Shown here one piece after another: positions 10,788 to 22,491 of a DNA stretch of 64,000 nucleotides. The notes beneath the pieces are model-generated. The model was given only the letters and a program-made list of their open reading frames with translations, ran no database searches and had not been told where the DNA came from. Within the stretch, counting starts at the first letter, position 1, and every line of letters starts with the position of its first letter. The position numbers were made by a program, and so were the translations under genes. This DNA is from Sesamum alatum (Eukaryota; Streptophyta; Magnoliopsida; Lamiales; Pedaliaceae). The DNA lies in NCBI GenBank assembly GCA_034509735.1, contig JACGWO010000004.1:20813395-20877394 (forward strand). Reading direction: 5' to 3'.

Positions 10788-13700
10788 CGCAGCACGTTGT
10801 CCCATGTGGCCGCAAAGAAGGCGGTGCCTCCCCGGGCAGGAAAGACTGCCCCGGCTCTTGAGGGGAGCCAGACTGAAGACAAGACACAATCCAGGTCTTT
10901 TCGGAAGAAAGGGTTGATGCACGTGGATGTGAAGATTCATGGCAAGCCGATTCGTGCTATGATCGACACTGGTGCTTCTCACAACTACCTAGCAAGCGCC
11001 GAAGTAGAGAGACTCGAGCTTGTGCTAGAGAAAGGAGTTGGTCGAGTGAAGGCAACCAATTCGGCCGCGCAGCCCATTGCTGGCGTGGCGAAATCTGTGC
11101 TAATTAAGATTGGTCCGTTCGAAGGCAAGACTAATCTTTCTGTGGTCGTGATAGACGACTTCAAGCTCATCCTAGGGCTTGAGTTTTTGCGGGATACACG
11201 GACGACGGTGTTACCCTATGCGGATTCCTTGATGATGTTGGGCGCCAAACCTTGCATCATCCCAGTGTTGGCCGGGCAGACCGGTGGGAGAAATTTGTCG
11301 GCCATACAGTTTGAGAAGGGGCGCAAGCGGAATGAACTATCCTACTTGTGCACTCTTCGCCTTGATGAAGTTGAAAAGGCGTCGTGCCCCATACCCGGCG
11401 TGGTGAAGAAGCTCTTGAGAGAGTTCGAAGATGTGATGCCCGATGAACTGCCTCGGAAGCTACCGCCGAAGAGGGCAGTGGATCACGAGATTGAGTTGGT
11501 GCCTGGCACGAAGCCTCCTGCCAGGGCACCTTACAGAATGACGCAGCCTGAGCTTGTGGAGCTTAGGACGCAACTGAAGGATATGTTGGAGAGTGGCATT
11601 ATTAAGCCTGCGAAGTCGCCATATAGAGCGCCGGTTCTGTTTCAGAAGAAGGCCGACGGCTCCCTACGAATGTGTTGTGACTACCGGGCCCTAAACAAAA
11701 TTACTGTGAAGAACAAGTATCCCATACCGCTCGTGGCGGACTGCTTTGACCGTCTAAGCCAGGCGAAGTATTTTACGAAAATTGACTTGAGGTCGGGCTA
11801 TTGGCAGGTCCGAATCAAGGAGGGTGATGAGGCAAAGACGACAGTGGTCACGAGGTATGGAGCTTTTGAGTTCCTTGTCATGCCGTTCGGCCTGACGAAT
11901 GCTCCAGCTACCTTCAGCACTTTGATGAACCAAGTACTCCATGGTTTTCTTGATGAGTTCGTGGTGGTGTACTTGGACGATATTGTTGTATACAGCAAGA
12001 CCTTGGCCGAGCACGTTGGGCACTTGCGGCAGGTTCTTGCGAGACTTCGCGAGCATGAGTTATATGCGAAGGTGTCGAAATGCTCGTTTGCTCAGGAGAC
12101 TATCAGCTTCTTGGGACACATTATGGGGATCAGGAAGATACGAATGGATCCCAAGAAGGTGCAGGCTATCCAGGAGTGGCAGCCACCGAGCAATGTACAT
12201 GAGTTGCGGTCATTTCTCGGCCTAGCTAATTATTATCGGCGCTTTGTGAAGGGCTACTCTGAGATAGCACGGCCCATGACAGACTTGACGAAGAAGACGG
12301 AGACTTGGAATTGGACATCCCAATGCCAAGTGGCCTTCGACAGCCTTAAGGAGACGATGGTGACAGATCCTGTGTTGGCCTTACCAGATATGTCGAAACC
12401 TTTTGAGGTGGAGGCGTCCCAATGCAAGACAGCCACCCAGTTGCCTGTGAGAGCAGGAAGCTTAAAGATGTTGAGAGGCGCTATTCAGTGCACGAGAAAG
12501 AGTTGTTGGCCGTAGTTCATTGCCTTAGTCTATGGCGGCATTATTTATTGGGCTCTCCCTTCGTGGTCAAGACGGACAACACTGCAGTGAGTCATTTCAT
12601 GTCGCAGCCGAAGTTGACCAGTAGGCAGGCATGCTGGTAGGAAATGCTATCAGAAGTTCACTTTGTACTAGAGTACCGGGCCGGCTCTAGCAACCTTGCG
12701 GCAGATGCGCTGAGCCGCAGGGCAGATTTGGCTACTTTGGGGTCGGTAGCGGCACTTTCCTCGAGTGTTGTTGCCACTTCGGTGAAAGACCAGGCGCGTG
12801 AGCTATTACCGAAAGATCCAGCTGCGCAGGGCCTGGTTTACTTGGTCGAGCAGGGCAAAGCTCGACGATTCTGGTTAGAAGACGGACTTCTGATGACCAA
12901 GGGAAACCGCGTATATGTACCAAAGGGCGGGGACCTGTGGAAATCACTTATTTAGGAATGCCATGACACTATTTGGGCGGGACATCCAGGAGAAGAACGC
13001 ACCTATGCATTGGTGCAGAGGGCCTATTATTGGCCACAGATGTGGGATGATGTAGAGACATATGTCCGCACTTGCTTAATTTGTCAGCAGGACAAGCCAG
13101 ACCATCAGAAGAAGGCTGGTTTGCTGCAACCACTGGCCATCCCAAAGAGACCGTGGGAAAGTGTTTCCATGGACTACATTTCTGGCTTGCCTAAGGTGGG
13201 AGACTTAGGGAGCATTATCGTCGTGGTAGACCGATTATCCAAATACGCTACATTTATTGCAGTCCCAAAACATGTTACGGCGGAAGGGACGACTCATCTC
13301 TTCTTCAAGCATATTGTCAAATACTGGGGACTGCCGAAAGACATCATCAGCGATCGGGACTCCCGTTTCACTGGCGTCTTCTGGACCGAGTTGTTCAAAC
13401 TCTCGGTCCAAACTGAATATGAGCTCCAGCTATCATTCTGACGGCCAGACGGAGCACTTTAATTCTATGTTGGAGGAATATCTCCGACATTATGTACGTG
13501 GTACTCAGAAGGATTGGGTGAAGCTGTTGGATGTCGCTCAGCTGTGTTTCTCTTCGACCAACAAGAGCGCTTTTGAAATTGTCACTGGACAGCAACCGCT
13601 CCTCCCTCACACTATTGACTCCCCACAGAGTGTGAGATCCCCACTTGCTCGAAGCTTCTCTGAGGAATGGAAAGAAATGTTGAGATAGCCCCTCAGAAAG

Positions 13701-14178
13701 CACAGAAGCGGATGAAGAAGTATGCAGATAAGAATCGCCGCTTCGTCGAGTTTACCGCAGGAGACCTTGTGATGGTGAAGGTTCCGGATCCGAGATTATC
13801 AAAGTCGGCCAGGGGAGAGACCCTCGCCTTATGCCGAAGTACATCGGTCCTTTACCAATCATCAAGCGTATTGGGACGGTAGCCTACAAGGTAGAGTTGC
13901 CTTCCTGGTGGAAGATTCACAATGTCCTCCATGTGAGCCAGTTAACAGCAGACAAGGAGGATGACACCCGCAATCAGCTTGCCCATAAGAGGGTGGCCGA
14001 AGCTATCGAAACACCGAGCCACACGTACTGCAAAGAAAGATGTCACTGAGTACCTGGTGATGGAGGGATGTAGCAGCGAGGAGAATACGTCGAGTGACGG
14101 ACCTTAAGGCTTCCTACCTCTGATGAAGCGTACCATGCTTCCATGCCGCCGAGGACGTCGCCATCTCAAGTGGGGAGA
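10788..14178 (+). pseudogene. pol of the chromovirus: protease, RT, RNase H, integrase, chromodomain, broken
   Basis: Protease: IDTGAS, catalytic Asp at 10965. RT: YLDD at 11970-11981 with intact Asp residues. RNase H: the segment after FEVEA (about 12410-12425) has lost residues and the frame, removing the region that normally carries the first catalytic Asp; the end ADALSRR is present near 12700. Integrase: HHCC finger about 12965-13085; catalytic Asp at 13172 and 13352, and Glu at 13452 after a frameshift near 13400-13430. Another frameshift precedes PKYIGPLPIIKR (13834 on). A chromodomain-like YLVM...GCSSEENT lies at about 14045-14095, with a small lesion where the Trp-Arg should be. Stops TAG at 12638 and 12953 stand where related proteins have Gln. 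The last frame runs into the PPT. Confidence 0.9.
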
Positions 14179-14179
14179 A

Positions 14180-14713
14180 TGTCAAGGGCCGCCCGCACTA
14201 CCCAATTTCTGTTCCATCCGGCCGACCAACACTTCCGCCGACAGGCACTAGGCCTTTTTTAGATTCTTAGGCGTGAGTCACTACTGTAATATTTACTTTT
14301 GCTCATGTGGCCTTTATGCCCATGAGATGCAATTTTTAAGCTTTTCTAGTGTCAGTTTTGTCAATAGGAAATTTCTTTTTAAGCCTATTATATAGGGGGG
14401 AATGACCACTCGAAGCTTGGTGTGCATTGCTAGTATCCCCCTCACGGTGATCCCGTGGCTAGCTTGCTGTAATCTTCAATATTTCTGCTATCAATAAAAA
14501 ACGCATTCGCTGCAAGACGTGTGATTGATTTACTGATTCCGCTGCATTATATTGTTGATTGTTGGAAACTGTGTTGTTCTTGTCGACGGCCTGTGCGAGG
14601 TGTCAGTGGGAATTTGGTTGGTGTTGTTGTCGGTTGGCGGAAGTAGTCGTTGGCTGTGGACTACTAGCCATACGGTGCCCCTTTCCCCGCATTGCGGAAG
14701 GCGCCCCATGAGA
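14180..14713 (+). repeat. 3' LTR of the chromovirus
   Basis: 534 bp, directly after the polypurine tract. Same start and end as the 5' LTR. Followed by the CGTTG duplication. Confidence 0.93.
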
Positions 14714-14718
14714 CGTTG

Positions 14719-15137
14719 TCAGTGCACCGGGCCTGATGTTCTATATGCTATAAGTATAACTATGGATATCGGGCATGTACCAAGGAGGCATTAGATAACT
14801 GTAAAGAGCTATCTTTTATATCTGAATCAAGATTAAAGAAGTATTCTTGACACACGTTTGATTTTGGAAAGCTATAGCGATACTAGCTTTCAGTATCAAC
14901 TAAATAAAGTCTAGTCTCAAAATGAATGTACATTTAGGCTTAATGATGATGTGGTGACTTTGAAAGGTTCCAAGCGGAATACTACAACGGGTTCCACCAT
15001 GAAAATCGAATATATGACAACTCTAGAAATTTTTCTAGAAAGTTGTTTAGATGGAAAAATCACATCCAATAGTTAGGTGTGGTGCTTAGCAAGGACGAGC
15101 CAGTGTTTACCTTGGAGGATAACAACTAGGTTGTGGC
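14719..15137 (+). pseudogene. Copia RNase H remnant, left part
   Basis: Degenerate Ty1/copia pol 3' sequence. Patches such as YSDTSFQ and ECTFRLNDDVVT lie in the position of the copia RNase H GYSDSDF and TSG blocks. The same sequence recurs at about 35495-35920 (+) and on the - strand at about 24950-25360. Many stops. It continues at 17596 after the inserted LTR. Confidence 0.65.
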
Positions 15138-17595
15138 TGTAACATCCACAAATTTTTATACATGATTGTGAGATTAATCGCTAATTATTTAAGAAATCTT
15201 GTTAATTATGAATAAATTATAGATTTAAATTTTAACATATATTAAAACTTGAAGGGAGTAAATTGGATCTTTATAAAAATATGTGGGGTTATATAGTAAA
15301 ATTTAATGGAATAGGGGCTAAAGTGTAAATTGACAAAAAAATATTGAAAAAAAGGGAAATAGAAATTTTTGGGTGAAGCCACGCTGCCACTAATATATAC
15401 ATACATATAACATATACTAGTAAGTATGACACATTCTATGTATGTGCATAAATTTTAAAAATTATTTTAAAATAAAATATATTGATAAATTATATCATTT
15501 ATTTTTTGTAGAGTGAAAACTTACCTAATATATATTTATAAGACAATATATATAAGATAAAAATGTATGAGAAAGAAAAAACTACCAAATGTAGTTATGG
15601 AATGAATGAAGAAGTTAAACATATCAATTAATTTTTTTTTTAAAAAATAGCAGACCAATTAATTTGGATACTAAATTGGCCCTCTATAATAATATATAGT
15701 ATAGATATGTAATGATATAGAAGATTGAAATGCATTTCTCAAACTTATTATGTGTGCGACTTTTCTTCTTCTCACGGGGAGGATTCTCTTATCAGCAGGT
15801 AAGGAATTTATGTCTTACATTAATAAATAATTAGTATAATTATATTATATGGTTGATGACTTTATTAAATACAATTTCTACTATTTCAATTTAATATTTA
15901 ATCAGGAAATTTTATGAATTTAAGTATTTATGAATTAATGATTGCTTAAATGTATCAATTGAATTAGGTATATTATAATTAATGACATAAATTATGTAAT
16001 TTATTATATTTAATTATTTCTATAATAGATTTGTCCAATTTAATCAGATTGCTTAATCGAATATATAATTATATGGGTAGGTGATCAATTAGTTGCTATA
16101 ATAGTGAGAAATATTAGAAAGTTATATTCGAATGTATTATAGTTATTAAAAATGAATATAAGAGTTTTGAGATAATTTAATCCAGAATTGTTATTAAGAA
16201 CGATAGCTATATGAAGATTAGGGGTTTAATGAAATAGATTGTTATGAGTTAATTGACAAATTATGTATATCTTTAGGAAGCTGGGATTGTCTAGTCATTC
16301 AGAAGAAACGTAACGAAGATTTAAATATTGATAAAAATAAAATATTAAAAGATTGTTCGAAACTGTACGAATAATATTTAATAATTTGTTCAAAAATTCG
16401 ATATTCTCTAGATATTGATTATACATATTATAACCTATTATAGGACGAGATGTATAGTAGAGGGTTGAACAACTCCTATTAACGTAATCATTTTGGGATT
16501 TGAGGTAAGTATAGTTAATTAGATTTATATATATATATAGAATATACATATATATACACTTGTTTGTATACTTGATCGTGAATTGTTGATCATTTGTTTG
16601 GATTACCTTGTTGTCCTATGAAGTTGTACTTATGTGCTCATATGTGGTTATAGCATAAGAAGACGAATGAATGACTATGTGATATTATATTTGATTGTTG
16701 AATGGAAGTGATTGCGTGATATTATCATTGATCGTTGAATGGAATTAAATGATGAAGTTATTATTTGGGATACTGACTGTCGAATGAAACTAAATGATGT
16801 AGTTATTGATGAGGATATTGTAAATTAAGATAAATATATGGCTTACCTAACTGTGGAGCATACTGCAATGACTTATGATAATATGATTAATGACTAGCCG
16901 TGAGCTGTCATTCATCAATGAAGATGATGTCACATATCGTACGAGTTGTGTGCTGTGTGATATGATTGATGATGGGATATCATACGAGCTGTATGTTGTG
17001 TGGTATCATCGATGATGGGGTATCATACAAGTTGTATGTTGTGTGATATCGAGAAAAAATATGAGATATTGTGATGGAGATAATGATAGCCGGGAAAGAC
17101 CATTGGGTGATGCACTACAACTTGGGTAAGCAGGGCCATAATAATTTAAATGATAACGTCGAGTATTATGTTGTGGATTAATATAATTGTTGGTATGTGT
17201 TACTTCCTGAATTAATTGTGATTGCATAGCTAGTATCAATTGGTTGATGTCGGTGCCTGAGATTTGTCTTGTTGCATATGTGTAATATATAAGTTAATTA
17301 GCTATACTTATTGAGTAGGCAGCTCATTCCTTGCCACATATTTTTTAGGATATAAGTCACAGTGACTAGATCAATTGGATCATAAGCCATGCTGCCAGTC
17401 TTATTAGGTGGATCAGTAATAACATCTTGGGTTGAGATCTCCAGCTACATAACTGCAACGATACTAGATTTTTGATTGAATTTTGTATTTTGAGATTGAT
17501 TGGTTTTAATATAAACTTTTTATAAAACGGTTTTAATTATGGAGGATGTATTATAATTAGTGTTATTAAAGTATAGTTTTGTACGGGGTGCTACA
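15138..17595. mobile_element. Probable solo LTR, about 2.46 kb
   Basis: Starts TGTAACATCC and ends GGGGTGCTACA, the TG...CA ends with an inverted core typical of long plant gypsy LTRs. It splits a copia remnant whose unbroken form can be read on the - strand copy near 24925-24960. Flanking pentamers GTGGC (15133-15137) and ATGGC (17596-17600) match at 4 of 5 positions. No PBS, PPT or coding domain is inside. An alternative is a TIR-bounded element. Sense or antisense orientation is uncertain. Confidence 0.6.
16640..17060. repeat. Short tandem repeats inside the probable solo LTR
   Basis: Two diverged families: repeats of about 50-70 bp containing TTGAATGGAA and AAATGATG (about 16690-16810), then about 55-bp repeats around TATCATACGAGCTGTATGTTGTG (about 16930-17050, three copies). 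Confidence 0.6.
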
Positions 17596-17807
17596 ATGGC
17601 TTAAGCTTAAACGGCCTGAGATCTCATCACAAGATCCAAGGAAAATTCTTAGACACCACCTTCTGCTTGGAGCTATGGTAGGAAGAGGTGATCTATGGTT
17701 GGACCACGTCACATCGGCAGAAATGTGGTTGGACCTGTGGTTGCAGATTGCTCATGCTCAGATTAATCTGAAAAACATGGGTGATTGACTTTAGGTTGAG
17801 TAGGAGA
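17596..17807 (+). pseudogene. Copia pol 3' end and PPT
   Basis: Continuation of the copia remnant interrupted at 15137. It reads through the usual end of pol (a terminal HMGDW-like motif) to a PPT-like GAGTAGGAGA just before the LTR start TGTTAGAAT at 17808. Confidence 0.6.
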
Positions 17808-19520
17808 TGTTAGAATATGTGACTAGAAAGCCAATTGGCTTGGGGGGTTTGAAAAATATTCAGCAGTATTTATTAAAGTAATATTGTCTTGATGAATATG
17901 GTAAGTAATTCATCATTGGCATAATGTATTTGTTATGCTTACCAATTACGTTGGGTTGCGTATTGGATGACAGCTATGAAACCAACTTCTGAAGGTTGCT
18001 GTAAAAATGTTCCAAGTCAAGGACCTCGAGACTGGGCAACGAGAATCCTACAGAGACTTGCACTAAGTACTTCATTTATTAGATGAGTGTCGTACTTCAT
18101 CAACGACAGACATTAGGCGTCTATTCAATTTAGTGGGTTCGTGAAAAAGTGATCAGTTGACTGAACAGACTCGTGAGGAATCATCATATAGAAGCCTTAG
18201 AGGTTTGGTCGGTATGACTGGAATTCCCCAACTCTGATAATATGGGAGTAGTCCTCGGACCTGAGGAACCATGGCAGTCACATGTACATGATGGTTGTGT
18301 CTTGGATCTGGCGATAGATGACCGTCTCTCGGACATGATCATTATAAGCCTTGTCTAGTGAAGTCAAAATGTAGAGTAAGCACGGTGAGTTCCAAGAAGA
18401 GGATTCGTCCCCTATCAGTATGTGACAACAGTATCTCCTATGTGCTCTGAGATGCGTTTAGACCCTTAGAACCTATGGCCAAAGTGATTGGTCGAATAGG
18501 AAATGGTTTCGTATGTCCGACTATGGAGCAAACACAATCTCGAGTTTTGAGTATCGATGCCTAGTCCAAGATGGGAACCGACCCAATTCCATGCCTAAGA
18601 CTAAGGTCGGGGGATGGTGGACGGACGGAAGTACCTGTATGAAAGTCGAGAGCCTAAATGTTCACACCAACATTCACCTAGTCTCTAGTGCCATAGACCT
18701 TTGGTATAAAGCCACCCATGATACCAGGCAAACCTGATTATTTGTTAATTTAATTAATCAATTATGTTGGACACAAGCCCAGGTCTAGCTGAGGGTGGAG
18801 CTAAAGAGTATCACACAAATCACCGAGAATGTGAAGAAATTAATTTGAAATTAAGTTTGGAAGATGGGAATTAATTTAATTGGAATAAATTAATTCGAAA
18901 GTATAAAATGATTAGATCATTTATAGGTGGGATAGTCCATTGGATGGATAGCCCAAGATTAAATTAATTGGATTAATTCTATTGGACTTACTTTAATTGA
19001 TAAACTAGATTTGTTGATTAAAGGAGTTTGGGCTTATGTCTTTAATTAGATTAAAAGACATTGGATTTGACCATGTTTAGTTGGATTTTAAATTTAATTA
19101 GATTCACTTAAAATCCATTGGATTTTGGGATTTATTTAATTTATTTAAAACGAAGCCCGGTCTACTAAAATGGGAGCCAAAGACTGAGTTGACTTTCATG
19201 TATGGTAAGGAGGAGTGGTCTCCTCCTTGCATAGAAAGTGTGGTTCGCCGAGTTGTGCTTATATGGTATGTGATTTGCATCATATCACATGAAAAAGGTT
19301 AAGATTGAAGGGATTGAGTTTGAATGACTTGCTCATTCTTACTCTCCCTTCAACACCAACTACACTCAAGTGACCCCTCCTTTATATTCTTAAAATCTAC
19401 ATATATTACATTGAACGCCCGGGAAAGATCAAAGGTACATCCGTTGATTAGGTTTGAATGTTTTAATTTCCTCACATTTCATGCTTTATCCACGTTCCTA
19501 GGCTGATTCACTCCCTTCAA
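17808..19520 (+). repeat. Copia LTR, + orientation
   Basis: Starts TGTTAGAATA after a purine tract. Ends CTCCCTTCAA immediately before a PBS-like TGGTATCAGAAC at 19522. It therefore has internal 3' sequence on its left and an internal 5' start on its right. It shares LTR sequence with 20430-22491, 36138-38422 and the - strand copies at 22492-24716 and 28914-30120. It carries a small internal deletion at about 17945 relative to the - strand copies. Confidence 0.75.
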
Positions 19521-19801
19521 GTGGTATCAGAACTCAATTCGATGTATAGGCTATGGATCTACATGTTTGATATGTTTGTAGCATGAGAAACGTGTTTTAT
19601 CGGCTTTAAAAGCATGTTTTTATTGCTTTATATTGCATGATTATGTGTTCACCGAACTGGTTTAATTTTGCAATTATTTTTATATTAGATGTATTTTAGA
19701 AAATTGGATTTTCTGAAATTATGATTTTATTTCAATTTATTGTATGTAGAATAAAAAAAAAATTGGTTTGTTTGCAACTGGTCGAATAGGTAACCATAAA
19801 G
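19521..19801 (+). other. Copia PBS and start of leader
   Basis: TGGTATCAGAAC at 19522-19533 resembles the initiator-Met PBS with changes. AT-rich leader follows until the MITE at 19802. No gag is present. Confidence 0.55.
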
Positions 19802-20408
19802 TAGGGATGGCAACCGGGGGGGTATGGTATGGGTTTACCAAAACCCGAGACCCGCCCGCCAAGAAAATCTCGGACCTGGACCCGAACCCCAGACCCGTCG
19901 GGTTGAACCCGGTGGACCTAATAGACCCGGTTAGTATTTATAAAATATTAAAAAAAATTTGTAAAAATAATTCTACCATAACTTTATAAATATGAGACAA
20001 TAATAATACTGGAAGATTAACATATTTTTTTGTAAATTTATATGTTAAATGTTTTAGCATTGAAATATTAAAAGTTTTAGAAAACGTGTTTACTTACATA
20101 AACATTAAAATGTTTATAGAGTATCTATATCATTATTTTAATTTATAAAACTATTAAGTTTGTGTCTTATATATAAGTATAAACTAAATTATACATATTT
20201 TTACATGTGTACAAATATATTTCATATAAGTATATATAATAATACAAAAAAAATTAAAAATAATAATAATCGGGGCGGGTTCGGGGTGGGTCCGGAGCCA
20301 TACCACAAAGACCTGAACCCACCTTGTGACCCGTTTAAGGCATCAAAACCCTCCTCATTCGGGGAGGGTCCGGGTCCGGGTCCGGGTCCGGACCTATTGC
20401 CATGCCTA
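19802..20408. mobile_element. hAT-like MITE, about 607 bp
   Basis: Left end TAGGGATGGCAACCGG and reverse-complemented right end TAGGCATGGCAATAGG form short imperfect TIRs. Subterminal GGGTCC/GGACCC-rich repeats flank an AT-rich core, for example four GGGTCC-type repeats at about 20365-20393. This style (a GGGATGGCAA end with GC-rich subterminal repeats) is known for plant hAT MITEs. An 8-bp TSD is not evident. Confidence 0.55.
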
Positions 20409-20429
20409 TCGTACAACCAATCTAGTTAG

Positions 20430-21936
20430 GCTTATGTAACCTATTTCTGACATTCGTGGTGTAAATAAATTCATTCTGAATAAAAGTGATGTTCAGTTAC
20501 GGCGTTAGTACTTTGATTGTGTTCACTTACTGTTCAATTTCTATAACTGTTCAATGCACAAGCAAAGCCCACAGACCGAAAAGGTTAATCCAAGAAGCTG
20601 GATTGCACATAGGTTGGCAGCCATGAAATCAGCTTCTGTGGATCGATCGGAAATACTCCTAGTCAAAGGACCTCGAGATAGGGTATCGAGGGTCCATTTT
20701 GAGACTTCCACTAAATGATTGCAGTAGCGTTTCATCGACTAGTGACGAGGATCTTCCATGCAATATTAGTGGGTTAGCCAGCTTGGTGTCGGCTGACTGA
20801 GGTGACTTTCGGGAATCATCATGTAGAAACCTTGAGTAGGTTGGTTGGTATGACTTGCATTCCCGGTTCCGACAGTATGAGATTGGTCCTCGGACTGGAG
20901 GGACTACTGTATGTCACATGCACACCATGTCTATATCTTAGGTTTGGCAAGAGGCTGCCAAATCGAGAGACTTGGTTGCTGTAAAGCCTGTCTAGTGTAG
21001 TCAAGATGTGTAGTGTGGACAGTAGGTCCTAAGACAGAATCCGTCTCCTGTCAAACAGTTGACAGTAGTATCTCACTTATACTCTGAGACTCGTTCCTTT
21101 AAAATCTGTGGCCACAGTGACTGAACATTGGGATAAGATCTCAGTGATGTTTCAATGGGTAAACAAGTACAAGCTTAAGTCAAGGATGCGTATCGACGTC
21201 CAATATCCATACCCTAGACTAATAGCTATTAGATAGTAAATGGAAGGATAATGCTCATACACATTCGGGACCTAAACGTTCACACCATGATTTCACCTAA
21301 TCTCTAGTGCCATGGACTGTTGCTAGACGGCCGCCCATCGTGACGGACGAATTCCTATCATGTGATGATTAGAAATTCGCCTAAGTCTAGCTGAGGGTGA
21401 ACCTAAAGAGTCACACTCAATTCACCGAAAATGGGAGAATTAATTTAGAATTAATTCCAGGAGATCGAATAATTTAATTAGATTAAATTGATTCTCTTTT
21501 GGAGTGTCAAGCATTTAAATATTAATTAGATTAATTAGACTTGGTTCATGAATTAGATTTATGAATTAAGAGAAGGGCTATTTTCGTCTTTAAGTAGAAT
21601 GAAATGGAAATATTATTTTTGGGCTTAAGTATTTATTTGATATTTATTACAAGCCCATTAGGTATTGTTGGACTATTTAAATAGGATTTAAAAGTCCATT
21701 CCATAAAGCCCATCAAGGGTTGGACGGACGAGATCAAATCTTGGGATTAGATGAGATGAAGGGCTAGAATTAAGTTTGACTTAATCAAACCCTAGGTTGA
21801 CTAGGATTGAACTAGGTCAAGTCCTAATAATGTATAATGTGCCTCTCTGGAAGAGTTTGAGTGGGATTAGGGAAACACCTTCGTTATAAATACTCAAGCA
21901 CACACACACACACAAACACAAGACTCTCTACAACTC

Positions 21937-22002
<66 letters not shown>

Positions 22003-22491
22003 CCACTGGCCGCCCTCTCTCCATCTCTCTCGTACATCTCTCTCACCACTTCACAGAGCTCTCATGTTCTCTTGTCTTTTGATACATGGGAACGCTTGAA
22101 CAATTGATCACGTTAATCAATAGCATTTAGTCGATTGTTTGTCCTTTTCCTCTTGATCTCTTTGCTAGCACGATGGAATCAAGATCTGGTAAAATTGTGT
22201 GGACGATTTAGAGGATTCCTAAATTGGGATCTCGGTGGAAAAATGTCGAACAACGCGTGTAGCCGAATGAAGAAGTCTAAAACGGGTAAGTAACGTATGT
22301 AGCATTCTTGTTCCAACCCTATGGCCTCCATGAAATCAAGCATGCTTATTTTTCTATTATACATGAGATACACCAAACGCCTGGGAGATTCAGGGGTATA
22401 CCCCTTGATTGGTTCTTTAATTTCATTATTTTATGCATGTTCACTTTATGTTTATGTTTTAATACATTGCATGAAAGAATCGGGTACGGCA
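20430..22491 (+). repeat. Truncated copia LTR, + orientation
   Basis: Shares the family's LTR landmarks: GGACCTCGAGA, a GTCGGCTGACTGA block, the CCTGTCTAGTG block, and CGCCTGGGAGATTCAGG near its end. Its 5' start is missing or altered before about 20560. It abuts the - strand LTR near 22492 head to head. The open frame at 21861-22082 covers simple repeats and is not a gene. Confidence 0.7.
21941..22001. repeat. (CT)n then (CA)n microsatellite
   Basis: About 21 CT units followed by about nine CA units, inside the copia LTR. A shorter CA run precedes it at about 21898-21914. Confidence 0.95.

Larger units (their letters stand above)
8999..14713 (+). mobile_element. Ty3/gypsy chromovirus, structurally complete, coding-dead
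   Basis: 5715 bp. LTRs at 8999-9557 and 14180-14713, both starting TGTCAAGGGCC and ending TGAGA. CGTTG is duplicated on each side (8994-8998, 14714-14718). The PBS is TGGTATCAGAGC (9560-9571, initiator Met tRNA) and the PPT is AGTGGGGAGAA (14169-14179). Domain order gag, protease, RT, RNase H, integrase, chromodomain defines a chromovirus. It inserted into a copia remnant: only about 8 bp of copia remain on its left and the rest resumes at 14714. Stops and frameshifts interrupt every open frame, so it is not autonomous. Confidence 0.95.

Noticed and set aside
20365..20393. Telomere-like or satellite GGGTCC repeats
   Set aside because: Only about four units, and they belong to the subterminal region of a hAT-like MITE.
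21861..22082. Open frame rich in Ser-Leu and His-Thr
   Set aside because: It is translated CT and CA microsatellite inside a copia LTR.
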